Assembly: GCA_902624095.1 (NCBI GenBank)
Contig: CACNWB010000001.1
Coordinates: 1-64,000, forward strand
Reading direction: 5' to 3'
Source: an uncultured PS1 clade bacterium
Lineage (GTDB): Bacteria; Pseudomonadota; Alphaproteobacteria; RS24
DNA length: 64,000 nt
A model generated the notes under the pieces. The model worked only from the letters and a program-made list of their open reading frames with translations, did not search any database and was not told where the DNA came from. Both the position numbers and the translations under genes were made by a program. Position 1 is the stretch's first letter, and every line of letters begins with the position of its first letter. Positions 56,390 through 64,000 of this stretch are shown here, in pieces.

Positions 56390-57366
56390 TACCTAGTGAA
56401 AACTCCCTGAGCTTGCCAGTTTTCCATTTGCTGCTTTACGCTCGAAGCAAACGCCAGTGGCTGATCGAGCAATACATGATGGTGCGCGTTCAATAGATCA
56501 AAATGGGGCATATTAGGGCGCTGTTGCCTCATAAAGGCGATAATTTCATCGCGTGTAATGTTCTCCCAATCATGTGACAGCTCGCCAAACATGGCGGCGC
56601 TAGGCAACGCTAGGTTTTTATATATTTCCGGCCAGTCTTTGCCCAAAGGGAAGTCACGATACATATGCGGGTCGAACTTCCAAGTCCAGCCGCCATCGAC
56701 TTCATGGAGAGAATGTTCACCAATATAATCGACAATAAATTGGTTTGCGCAAGGTTGCTCTGGCTGCAATCGGAAGCGTGCCAGCGCCGTCTCGAAATCT
56801 TTATAGATCCGGGTCGGACGCGTTTCGCGCGGCCGCATGACGCCGTTTTCGTCCGTCTCCATATACCATTCTTCATGCGCATGCGGCGGGCGAACGTAAT
56901 AATCGCACATCATCAGGGCTGCTAACTCGCCAGGGAAAAGATGGCTGGTCATCAGGCTGACCATGCCGCCCATGGAATGGCCGATGATCGCCGGTTTGGT
57001 TGTAAAGCCGGCATCGCGTACCATGCTTATGACTGCCTCAGCCATAATTTCGCGGTTATATTCCTGCAGCCAACCGCTATCGCCCATACCCGGCAGGTCG
57101 AGCGAAATAGCATTGTAATAGGGGGTCAAAAGGGGTGCGATAAAATCATACCACCGCGCATGCGCGCCTCCACCATGCACCAGCACAATATTGGGTGTAT
57201 CGGCGCTAGGCCCACGCCACTGCCGATAGTGCAGTTTGGTTTGCCGGTAGGCGACAAAATGGTCTTGTGGCGCATTATCGAGGGCATCGCGGAACCATTG
57301 CGGTGCCTGATCAACTCGTTCTCCGGGTGGGAGCAGATCCTGCTGACCACCATTTAGCGTTTTCAT
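56389..57366 (-). CDS. Alpha/beta hydrolase
   Basis: A 325-residue alpha/beta-hydrolase-fold protein. The oxyanion strand is NIVLVHGGGAHARWYDF, the nucleophile elbow is IIGHSMGGMVSL, and a late His is in LLNAHHHVLLDQP. The substrate is not known. It converges on the MFS gene and diverges from rpmJ. Distinct from the second hydrolase at 57.8 kb. Confidence 0.88.
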   Translation of the reverse strand: MKTLNGGQQDLLPPGERVDQAPQWFRDALDNAPQDHFVAYRQTKLHYRQWRGPSADTPNIVLVHGGGAHARWYDFIAPLLTPYYNAISLDLPGMGDSGWLQEYNREIMAEAVISMVRDAGFTTKPAIIGHSMGGMVSLMTSHLFPGELAALMMCDYYVRPPHAHEEWYMETDENGVMRPRETRPTRIYKDFETALARFRLQPEQPCANQFIVDYIGEHSLHEVDGGWTWKFDPHMYRDFPLGKDWPEIYKNLALPSAAMFGELSHDWENITRDEIIAFMRQQRPNMPHFDLLNAHHHVLLDQPLAFASSVKQQMENWQAQGVFTR

Positions 57367-57490
57367 GAAAAACTCCTAAGATTGGAGCTTAATCTACATA
57401 AAAATTGTTGCTTGTGAAGCTCGATAATCATACCAGTGGAGTTGAGCTTTCAACCTAAAAAAAACCGCCATAGGTAGGATCTCCTCAGGC

Positions 57491-57519
57491 TTGACACACG
57501 ACATCGTGTCTCATATGTT
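57491..57519 (+). promoter_or_regulatory. Predicted sigma70-type promoter with internal palindrome
   Basis: TTGACA at 57491-57496, a 17-base spacer, and TATGTT at 57514-57519, about 54 bases before rpmJ. The spacer includes ACACGA-CA-TCGTGT (57496-57509), an inverted repeat that could be an operator. Confidence 0.5.
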
Positions 57520-57572
57520 CGCGTCTCGAAAAGCCAATTTTACAGGTTTTTAAACGATTTATGGAGGCGAAG

Positions 57573-57698
57573 ATGAAAGTTCGCAATTCGCTTAAATCAT
57601 TGCGCGACCGTCACCAAAAAAACCAGGTGGTTCGTCGGCGTGGACGTCTTTACGTCATCAACAAAGTTAATAAGCGCTTCAAGGCGCGTCAGGGTTAA
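57573..57698 (+). CDS. rpmJ: 50S ribosomal protein L36 (zinc-less, 41-residue form)
   Basis: A 41-residue basic protein. It starts [14 protein letters not shown], continues [19 protein letters not shown] and ends ARQG. The Cys/His zinc ligands of the classical L36 are absent, as expected for this alphaproteobacterial form. GGAGG is at 57563-57567. It is a single-gene unit with a predicted promoter upstream. Confidence 0.95.
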   Translation: MKVRNSLKSLRDRHQKNQVVRRRGRLYVINKVNKRFKARQG

Positions 57699-57751
57699 TC
57701 TAGTTTTTTGGCCGTGACCGGGCTGTTGCGGTTCCGGGCGGTTTATCTTCC

Positions 57752-58753
57752 ATGATTTATGCCATCCCGACATTATTGCTGGGCCTTTTTCTGGTGCTGT
57801 GGGCCCATGATGTTCGGTTGCGCCATCGCATCAATGCCGGATTGCCAGAAACCGGCGCCTATGTTTCCGTTCCAACAGCGCATTTGCATTATTTGGAAGC
57901 AGGCGCAGATAAAAAGTCCGACGACCGGCCAAGCATAATTCTTCTGCATGGGTCCAGCGGATCATCCTTCGACATGATGGCAACGCTGGGCGGCAAGCTG
58001 GCATCACAATTTCACGTGTTGTCTTTCGATCGGCCCGGTATTGCCAACAGTCGCAACCGCATTTCAAATCACGACATGTCCGACCCGCGCCGTCAAGCGG
58101 GTGCCATTTATGCTGCGGCCGACATACTTGGGCTCAAAAATCCGATTGTCATCGGGCATAGCTGGGGCGGCGCGGTGGCAACGGCTTATGCTATGCAATA
58201 TGGTGCCGAACTTACCGCGGCTTTGGCACTGGCGGCACCGCTTTATCCGTGGCGAGGGCGAGGCAGTTGGTATGAACGGCTGGTGACAACGCCAGTTATC
58301 GGAACAATTTTTGCCCATACGGTTTTGACAAAATACGGGATGGGCAAGCTCGATCAGGGCGTGCAGGGCAATTTTTTACCTGAGGCGCCATTTGCCGATT
58401 ATGTTCAACGCACGGGACTCGCGATCATTTTGCGACCAGGTCCGTTTATCGCAAATTCACTCTATTCGTTAGCGTTGAGCGGCCATCTGGTCGACATGCG
58501 ACGCGACTATAAAGACCTGAATGCTCCTCTTCTTCTGCTGAGTGGCGATAGCGACCGAACGGTTTCGGCGCAATTACACTCCGAACGCCTGCATGGTGAA
58601 AATCCGAATATAGGGTTGGTCATCTGGAGTGGCGCGGGCCATATGGTACAGCACACACGTGCCGATGAAATCGTCGCCATTGTCGCTCGTTTGGCCGATG
58701 GCGAAACTTTGATAGAAGGCCGTTTCGTCGACACTTACGGCTCTGTAAGCTGA
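57752..58753 (+). CDS. Alpha/beta hydrolase, membrane-anchored
   Basis: A 333-residue protein. Residues 1-20 form a hydrophobic anchor or signal (IYAIPTLLLGLFLVLWAHDV). The fold landmarks are IILLHGSSGSSFDMM, VIGHSWGGAVATAY (nucleophile Ser) and a late GAGHMVQH (His). It overlaps the next gene by one base (TGATG). Substrate unknown. Confidence 0.87.
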   Translation: MIYAIPTLLLGLFLVLWAHDVRLRHRINAGLPETGAYVSVPTAHLHYLEAGADKKSDDRPSIILLHGSSGSSFDMMATLGGKLASQFHVLSFDRPGIANSRNRISNHDMSDPRRQAGAIYAAADILGLKNPIVIGHSWGGAVATAYAMQYGAELTAALALAAPLYPWRGRGSWYERLVTTPVIGTIFAHTVLTKYGMGKLDQGVQGNFLPEAPFADYVQRTGLAIILRPGPFIANSLYSLALSGHLVDMRRDYKDLNAPLLLLSGDSDRTVSAQLHSERLHGENPNIGLVIWSGAGHMVQHTRADEIVAIVARLADGETLIEGRFVDTYGSVS

Positions 58754-59541
58754 TGCCGGAGGCTTTTTCAACTCGCCATAGTGATGGTGATGGACGTTTT
58801 TTGATCCTGTGCGACCATGCCAGCAATTACGTGCCGCCCGAACTGGACAATCTAGGACTGCCGCCAGAGCATTTGACGCGCCACATAGCATATGACCCCG
58901 GTGCGGTGGATGTGGCACGTTTTATTGCTGACAGTTTGAACTGCCCGCTGGTGGAAGCTGGTTTTTCGCGTCTGCTGATTGACCCCAATCGTGGGCTCGA
59001 TGATCCAACGCTGATTATGAAATTTTCCGACGACATTATCATTCCCGCCAATCGCGGCGTTGACCGCTTCAATGATTTAGAACTCTGGCAGTCACGTGTC
59101 GACAAATATTACAATCCATATCACAATGCGATTGCAGCCGCCCTCGCGCGCGCGGAGGCGCAGGAAATCGCGCCCATCATCTTGTCGGTTCACAGTTTCA
59201 CACCGGTATGGAAAGACAAGCCGCGCCCGTGGCAAGCGGCTGTCTTATGGGACAGGGATGACCGCCTGCGTAATCTGGCAATTTCGCATATGGGCCAATA
59301 CGAAGGGCTGAATTTTGGCGATAATGTGCCTTACTCTGGGCGGTTGAAAAATGACTGCCTGTATCGCCACGCAACACATAATGGGTTTGCGCATGCGCTG
59401 ATTGAATTGCGGCAGGACGAAATTGCCCAACCCAAGTGCGTAGAGTTGTGGGGCACGCGTCTTGTGGCGCTACTGCAGCAGGCGGCGGGGGATTGCGAAA
59501 TGACGGTGCGGCGGAATTACGGATCATGTTGTGACGCTTGA
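58753..59541 (+). CDS. N-formylglutamate amidohydrolase family protein
   Basis: A 262-residue protein with LILCDHASNYVPPELDNLGLP, HIAYDPGAVDVARFIAD and SVHSFTPVWKDKPRPW, landmarks of the N-formylglutamate amidohydrolase (HutG-like) family. Several members work on other N-acyl substrates, and no hut genes surround it, so a histidine-degradation role is not supported by context. Coupled to the upstream hydrolase. Confidence 0.9.
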   Translation: MPEAFSTRHSDGDGRFLILCDHASNYVPPELDNLGLPPEHLTRHIAYDPGAVDVARFIADSLNCPLVEAGFSRLLIDPNRGLDDPTLIMKFSDDIIIPANRGVDRFNDLELWQSRVDKYYNPYHNAIAAALARAEAQEIAPIILSVHSFTPVWKDKPRPWQAAVLWDRDDRLRNLAISHMGQYEGLNFGDNVPYSGRLKNDCLYRHATHNGFAHALIELRQDEIAQPKCVELWGTRLVALLQQAAGDCEMTVRRNYGSCCDA

Positions 59542-59642
59542 GGAGATTTCAGCAAAATTTTGACCAACAGCATCCACTCTTGCCCGTCACCGTTCATCTG
59601 CTATAGTCCCCGACAGAATTTCAGTCTCGAGGATTTAGCGAC

Positions 59643-59795
59643 ATGAACGATCAGAACGACAGCCATAATTGGGGTGACGAAATGGATCGGGGCGAGCACG
59701 AAACTACGTATGTTGCCTTCCTCAATTATTCGAAATGGGGCACTGTCGCGGTTATCGCCATTTTGTTGTTCCTGCTTGTATTCGTCTACGACTAA
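59643..59795 (+). CDS. aa3-type cytochrome c oxidase subunit IV
   Basis: A 50-residue protein with an acidic, polar N-terminus (NWGDEMDRGEHETTYVAFL) and a single C-terminal helix (VAVIAILLFLLVFVYD). It matches the small alphaproteobacterial aa3-oxidase subunit IV that binds the core subunits. The other oxidase genes are not in this window. It lies 38 bases upstream of pntAA. Confidence 0.85.
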   Translation: MNDQNDSHNWGDEMDRGEHETTYVAFLNYSKWGTVAVIAILLFLLVFVYD

Positions 59796-59833
59796 GTTCT
59801 TTGCTTTTCGAGCAAGGCAATTTTACGGAGAAA

Positions 59834-61108
59834 ATGATGACAGTTCAGCTCACCGTTCTTAAAGAAGAGCAGGCCAGCGAGACGCGCGTTGCGGCGTCTC
59901 CGGAGACGGTCAAGAAACTCAAGGCAATGGGTGTCTCCGTCACGGTTGAAGCAGGTGCCGGTGTCAAATCCGGTTTTAACGACAGTGATTTCAAACAAGC
60001 GGGCGCGTCGGTGACAAAGGCGATAGTGGCCAGCCTCAAAAAAGCCGATGTGGTGGTAAGTGTGCGCGCACCGTCTGCTGCGAAAATCAAATCCATGAAG
60101 CCAAATGCGTTGGTGATCGGGCAGTTGAACCCCTATCAGAACGCGGCGGGTGTGAAAACCATGGCATCGCAGAAAGTGCAGGCCATGTCTATGGAACTGA
60201 TGCCGCGCATCACGCGGGCACAATCGATGGATGTTCTCTCTTCGCAATCCAATCTCGCAGGCTACAAAGCAGTGCTGGATGCAACAGCGGAATATAATCG
60301 CGCTCTGCCCATGATGATGACTGCGGCGGGCACAGTACCTGCCGCGCGTGTTTTCATTATGGGAGCCGGTGTTGCGGGACTGCAGGCGATTGCGACAGCC
60401 AAAAGACTGGGCGCCATTGTTAGCGCGACAGATGTGCGCGCGGCGGCGGCTGAACAGGTGGAAAGTCTTGGCGCCACATTTGTCATGGTCGAGCTGGATG
60501 AAGGCGACAGCGGTGAAACCGCCGGCGGCTATGCCAAAGAGATGAGTGCGGATTATCAAAAACGGCAAGCCGAGTTGGTCGCCGAGCATATTGCCAAGCA
60601 GGATATTGTTATCTGCACGGCACTGATCCCTGGACGTCCCGCGCCCGAATTGGTCACACGCAGAATGGTTGAAAGCATGAAGCCTGGCTCGGTAATCGTC
60701 GACCTGGCGGTCGAACAGGGCGGTAATTGCAAATTGTCCAAGGCGGGCAAAGTTGTCCAACATAAGGGCGTGACACTTATTGGGCACCAGAATGTGCCGG
60801 GGCGTCTTGCCGGCAATGCCAGTGAATTATATGCGCGTAATGTTCTAAACTTCATTGATGCTTTTTTCGACAAAGACAAAAAGCTATTGGCAATTGACTG
60901 GGAAGACGAGATTGTTTTGGGCATTGGCCTGACGCGCGGTGGCGAAATTGTTCATGAGGCTTTGGCGCCACCCGCCAAAGCTTCATCTGCCAAAAAAAAA
61001 CCAGCAGCTAATAAAGGAACCAAATCCGCCGTCACGAGACGCAAAAGCGCTACCAAAACAGCAGCAAAAAAACCGGCACCACGCAAGCGCGTCGCCAAGG
61101 GAGCATAA
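59834..61108 (+). CDS. pntAA: NAD(P) transhydrogenase subunit alpha part 1, with basic tail
   Basis: A 424-residue protein. The NAD-binding domain has [21 protein letters not shown] and [31 protein letters not shown] and [12 protein letters not shown] are conserved. It forms the soluble NAD(H) domain of proton-pumping transhydrogenase with PntAB and PntB. Residues about 379-424 are an extension rich in Lys, Arg and Ala without acidic residues, containing two poly-A tracts in the DNA. The start is ATG 59834 or 59837, after GGAG at 59827-59830. Confidence 0.95.
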   Translation: MMTVQLTVLKEEQASETRVAASPETVKKLKAMGVSVTVEAGAGVKSGFNDSDFKQAGASVTKAIVASLKKADVVVSVRAPSAAKIKSMKPNALVIGQLNPYQNAAGVKTMASQKVQAMSMELMPRITRAQSMDVLSSQSNLAGYKAVLDATAEYNRALPMMMTAAGTVPAARVFIMGAGVAGLQAIATAKRLGAIVSATDVRAAAAEQVESLGATFVMVELDEGDSGETAGGYAKEMSADYQKRQAELVAEHIAKQDIVICTALIPGRPAPELVTRRMVESMKPGSVIVDLAVEQGGNCKLSKAGKVVQHKGVTLIGHQNVPGRLAGNASELYARNVLNFIDAFFDKDKKLLAIDWEDEIVLGIGLTRGGEIVHEALAPPAKASSAKKKPAANKGTKSAVTRRKSATKTAAKKPAPRKRVAKGA

Positions 61109-61110
61109 TA

Positions 61111-61434
61111 ATGGTTAGTGAAAGTATTTATCTTCTGAGCATTTTTGTTCTGGCGGTTTTTGTCGGCTACTACGTCGTATGGTCGGTGACGCCGGCACTG
61201 CATACTCCTCTTATGTCGGTAACCAACGCCATTTCATCCGTCATTATCGTCGGGGCCATTCTTGCTATCGGTGTTGATCTGGGTGTGTCTTCGGTCGATC
61301 TTGGCGATACGGACAAGGGATCAAGCCTGACACGGTGGCTTGGTTTTGGCGCAATTGTTTTGGCATCGGTCAATATATTCGGCGGATTTCTAGTCACCCA
61401 GCGCATGCTGGCCATGTATCGTAAAAAAGACTAA
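61111..61434 (+). CDS. pntAB: NAD(P) transhydrogenase subunit alpha part 2
   Basis: A 107-residue membrane protein with three or four helices, including [20 protein letters not shown], then [20 protein letters not shown] and [14 protein letters not shown]. It supplies the N-terminal membrane helices of the enzyme and lies between pntAA and pntB with 2-12 base gaps. Confidence 0.95.
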   Translation: MVSESIYLLSIFVLAVFVGYYVVWSVTPALHTPLMSVTNAISSVIIVGAILAIGVDLGVSSVDLGDTDKGSSLTRWLGFGAIVLASVNIFGGFLVTQRMLAMYRKKD

Positions 61435-61446
61435 GTGAGGCTCGAT

Positions 61447-62862
61447 ATGGAATCGCAAAACCTTTCTACCCTCCTTTATCTTGCCTCCGGCGTGTTGTTC
61501 ATCATCGCGCTGCGCGGGCTCAGTTCGCCAGATACATCGCGACGTGGCAATTATTTTGGTATGGCGGGTATGGTCATCGCCGTTGCGACGACGCTGGCAC
61601 TGCTCGACAGTCAGGGCAGTGATGTCTGGTTTACCATAGTCGCAGGCATTGCCATTGGCGGCATCATTGGTGCGGCGATTGCCCGCCGCATTGCCATGAC
61701 GGATATGCCCCAGCTTGTTGCCGCTTTCCACTCGCTTGTCGGACTGGCGGCGGTCATGGTCGCTTGGGCCGCGTTTTTGTCGCCCGAAGCCTTTAATATT
61801 AGCGAAAATGGCCTTATCAAAACTGCAAGCCTGATTGAAATGTCGCTGGGCGTGGCCATTGGTGCCATCACATTTTCTGGTTCGGTAATCGCTTTTGCCA
61901 AATTGCAGGGTACGATGTCGGGCGCACCGATTTTGTTGCCACAGCGCCATGCTATTAATTTGGTGATCGCGCTGGCGATTGTCGCCGGTATTGTTTATCT
62001 GGTCGCCGGCGCGCCCCAAACGCATATAACGGCAGAAGTTTTTCTGTTCATTACGGTGTTGTCTTTCGTCATCGGGTTCTTGATAATTATTCCGATTGGT
62101 GGGGCCGATATGCCCGTGGTTGTATCCATGCTGAATTCCTATTCAGGCTGGGCGGCGGCCGGCATCGGCTTTACACTGTCCAATCTGGCACTGATCATCA
62201 CTGGCTCGCTGGTCGGCTCTTCTGGTGCAATCCTGTCCTACATTATGTGCAAAGGCATGAACCGTTCATTTATCTCCGTCATCCTCGGTGGTTTCGGGGC
62301 CGATGAAGCCGCCAGCGGACAAGATTATGTCGAGCAGCGCCCAGTCAAGCAGGGAAGTGCTGAGGATGCAGCCTTTATAATGAAAAATGCAGGTTCGGTC
62401 ATTATCGTGCCTGGTTATGGCATGGCCGTCGCACAGGCCCAACATGCGCTGCGTGAAATGGTGGATGAACTAAAAAAGAACGGCGTCAAGGTTTCCTACG
62501 CCATTCATCCGGTTGCCGGACGCATGCCGGGACACATGAATGTGCTGCTGGCTGAGGCCAATGTGCCTTATGACGAGGTGTTTGAACTGGAAGACATTAA
62601 CAGCGAATTTGCCCAAGCCGATGTTGCCTTTGTGATCGGCGCAAATGATGTAACCAATCCATCCGCTAAAACCGATCCAGCAAGCCCGATTTATGGCATG
62701 CCGATTCTGGATGTTGAACGCGCAGGCACTGTGCTGTTCATCAAACGTGGCATGGGGTCGGGTTATGCAGGCGTGGAGAATGAATTGTTCTTTCGCGACA
62801 ACACCATGATGCTGTTTTCGGATGCTAAGAAAATGGTCGAGAACGTTATCAAGGCTTTCTAG
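61447..62862 (+). CDS. pntB: NAD(P) transhydrogenase subunit beta
   Basis: A 471-residue protein. The membrane domain has about 8-9 helices with the proton-channel region. The C-terminal NADP-binding domain has VIIVPGYGMAVAQAQHALRE, HPVAGRMPGHMNVLLAEANV and FVIGANDVTNPSAKTDP. ATG 61447 follows GAGG and is preferred over GTG 61435. A clear terminator hairpin follows at 62892. Confidence 0.96.
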   Translation: MESQNLSTLLYLASGVLFIIALRGLSSPDTSRRGNYFGMAGMVIAVATTLALLDSQGSDVWFTIVAGIAIGGIIGAAIARRIAMTDMPQLVAAFHSLVGLAAVMVAWAAFLSPEAFNISENGLIKTASLIEMSLGVAIGAITFSGSVIAFAKLQGTMSGAPILLPQRHAINLVIALAIVAGIVYLVAGAPQTHITAEVFLFITVLSFVIGFLIIIPIGGADMPVVVSMLNSYSGWAAAGIGFTLSNLALIITGSLVGSSGAILSYIMCKGMNRSFISVILGGFGADEAASGQDYVEQRPVKQGSAEDAAFIMKNAGSVIIVPGYGMAVAQAQHALREMVDELKKNGVKVSYAIHPVAGRMPGHMNVLLAEANVPYDEVFELEDINSEFAQADVAFVIGANDVTNPSAKTDPASPIYGMPILDVERAGTVLFIKRGMGSGYAGVENELFFRDNTMMLFSDAKKMVENVIKAF

Positions 62863-62891
62863 CAGCAGCGAACCCAAACATGAAAAACATA

Positions 62892-62916
62892 AAAAAGCGC
62901 ATTCGGGGCGCTTTTT
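62892..62916. terminator. Bidirectional rho-independent terminator
   Basis: AAAAAGCGC and GCGCTTTTT flank a short loop, giving a strong hairpin with flanking A- and T-runs. It sits between the convergent pntB and rpsU genes and can serve both strands. Confidence 0.8.
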
Positions 62917-62949
62917 CATTTGCCGGCAACAACCGTAAATTAATCGGGA

Positions 62950-63174
62950 CTAGTATTTGCGCTTTCCCAGAACCAGCCCTTCACGCTGTGCTGCCTTACG
63001 CGCCAGCTTGCGGACGCGGCGCACACTTTCAGCCTTTTCGCGGGCGCGCTTTTCGGAGGGCTTTTCGTAATGATTGCGCAGCTTCATTTCGCGGAAGACA
63101 CCTTCGCGCTGAAGTTTTTTCTTCAGAACCTTATAGGCCTGATCAACATTATTGTCCCGAACCGAAACTTGCAC
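62950..63174 (-). CDS. rpsU: 30S ribosomal protein S21
   Basis: A 74-residue protein with [40 protein letters not shown] and a basic tail. It starts at GTG 63174 after AAGGAG. Its leader (63175-63230) holds two overlapping hairpins. Confidence 0.96.
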   Translation of the reverse strand: MQVSVRDNNVDQAYKVLKKKLQREGVFREMKLRNHYEKPSEKRAREKAESVRRVRKLARKAAQREGLVLGKRKY

Positions 63175-63198
63175 GTTTCACCGCTCCTTAGAATAATA

Positions 63199-63225
63199 GG
63201 GCGCAAACGCCCCCGATTGAGGGGG
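63199..63225 (-). promoter_or_regulatory. Overlapping alternative hairpins in the rpsU leader
   Basis: Read on the minus strand, CCCCC-TCAATC-GGGGG (63225-63210) and GGGCG-TTTG-CGCCC (63212-63199) share the G-run, so only one can form at a time. This is the layout of an attenuator or translational switch. No ligand or protein site is identified. Confidence 0.45.
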
Positions 63226-63345
63226 TGTTTAGCAAACCATGGGCTCAATGTCCACCCCTGTGTTGGCTTTTGCCTAGGAAGAAACATGTCCCTTATCCGG
63301 TAAAAACCGGTTGTATTAACAGCGCGTGCGACCCATATTCAACCC

Positions 63346-64000
63346 ATGGTTTTTGCTTATGACGATACTTATGACGACATTCGTAACGCGGTTCTAAACG
63401 CCGCGCTGCCCGAAATCGCCTTTGATGGCTGGTCGGAAGATGTTTTGGCCCGCGCCGGAAAAGCGGCGGGCATTGATGATAACAGCTTGCATCTGGCCTT
63501 TTCGGGTGGGGTAGGCGATCTGATTGCGGCGTTTTCAAAGTCGGGCGATGTGGCGATGCTGGCCGCGCTCGAGGCGCCCGGTGATATGAAAATTCGCGAC
63601 CGTATCCGCCATGGCGTACGGGTGCGTTTGGAAGCGGATGCCGACCACCGCGAAGCCGCGCGCCGTGCGGCGGGGTGGCTGAGCTTGCCCGGGCGACAGT
63701 TCTTGAGCGGGCGGTTGGCTTATGCCACGGCCGACCATATCTGGCACTGGGCTGGAGACACCGCCACCGATTATAATCACTACTCCAAGCGGCTGATTTT
63801 AAGCGGGGTTCTTGGCGCGACGCGGCTTGTATGGTTCGGCGATGAAAGCGACGGCAATGAAAAAAGCTGGGCGTTTCTTGACCGTCGCATTGAAAATGTC
63901 ATGCAATTTGAAAAAGCCAAAGCAAAATGGGAGGCCGCAACCGACGGCAAAACACCGTTTTCCGACTTTTTGGGCAAGCTGGCGAAACGGCGCTATAAAG
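63346..64000 (+). CDS. COQ9-family protein (3' end cut by the window)
   Basis: Open from ATG 63346 to the window end, 218 codons. Landmarks: VFAYDDTYDDIRNAVLNAAL, AGKAAGIDDNSLHLAF and YATADHIWHWAGDTATDYNH, then FLDRRIENVMQFEKAK. These are the COQ9 layout, a TetR-like fold with a lipid-binding region, implicated in ubiquinone synthesis. It is divergent from rpsU, a common alphaproteobacterial arrangement. Confidence 0.9.
   Translation, partial: MVFAYDDTYDDIRNAVLNAALPEIAFDGWSEDVLARAGKAAGIDDNSLHLAFSGGVGDLIAAFSKSGDVAMLAALEAPGDMKIRDRIRHGVRVRLEADADHREAARRAAGWLSLPGRQFLSGRLAYATADHIWHWAGDTATDYNHYSKRLILSGVLGATRLVWFGDESDGNEKSWAFLDRRIENVMQFEKAKAKWEAATDGKTPFSDFLGKLAKRRYK

Noticed and set aside
1-64000. 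CRISPR arrays, tRNA or rRNA genes, integrase or transposase genes
   Set aside because: I looked for regular short repeats, tRNA-like arms and transposase motifs on both strands and saw none. A dedicated tRNA or repeat search could still find weak cases.

Overview
The window is chromosomal DNA of a Gram-negative alphaproteobacterium; I cannot resolve the order. The markers are a 41-residue zinc-less L36, a 50-residue aa3-oxidase subunit IV, a split PntAA/PntAB/PntB transhydrogenase, a COQ9-family gene divergent from rpsU, LptD, and an EPS-type MarR regulator paired with a NusG/RfaH paralogue. I saw no rRNA, tRNA, CRISPR array or intact insertion sequence.

Layout. (1) 1-4434: an LLM flavin oxidoreductase, a 73-residue biotin carrier, an acyl-CoA carboxyltransferase, an MDR reductase and a small secreted protein. 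(2) 4646-11285: a lactone-oxidase-type flavoprotein and a PLP-barrel protein on the plus strand run into a minus-strand series lptD, fatty-acid hydroxylase, Gfo/Idh/MocA dehydrogenase and aldo/keto reductase. The two convergent 3' ends are truncated into each other near 6655-6668. (3) 11942-54997: a large surface-polysaccharide island. (4) 55074-64000: housekeeping genes, namely an MFS transporter, hydrolases, rpmJ, N-formylglutamate amidohydrolase, the oxidase subunit, pntAA-pntAB-pntB, rpsU and COQ9, the last cut by the window end.

The island can be read as a heteropolysaccharide pathway. It encodes a WecA-type and a PglC-type initiating transferase, a Wzz-type chain-length protein, a Wzx-type flippase, a Wzy-type polymerase and a WaaL-type ligase. 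Sugar supply covers GDP-mannose (manC), GDP-fucose (gmd, fcl), a second Gmd-type product, the UDP-GlcNAc3NAcA route (wbpA, wbpB, wbpD, wbpE) and UDP-ManNAcA (wecB, wecC). There is an acetamidino-forming amidotransferase system (wbpG with HisH and HisF) and a 4-amino-4,6-dideoxy-sugar set (4,6-dehydratase, LegC-type aminotransferase, GNAT). Several glycosyltransferases, acetyltransferases, a FemAB-like protein, a deacetylase and a heparinase-fold protein complete it. A MarR-NusG/RfaH pair sits at its promoter side, preceded by a hairpin and a sequence closely resembling the RfaH ops element.

The island is a mosaic. The stretch from about 21.3 to 30.8 kb is clearly AT-rich, and composition shifts abruptly at the wecB gene. 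It carries several decayed genes: a chimeric nucleotide-sugar dehydrogenase relic, a 5'-truncated HisF with a stop codon, two glycosyltransferase remnants and a truncated Doc toxin. An H-NS-family gene lies beside the last. This looks like repeated cassette replacement. I found no wholly new system. The best candidates for follow-up are the ops-like leader, the amidotransferase duplication with its HisF relic, the reciprocal gene truncation, and a histone-like tail on PntAA.
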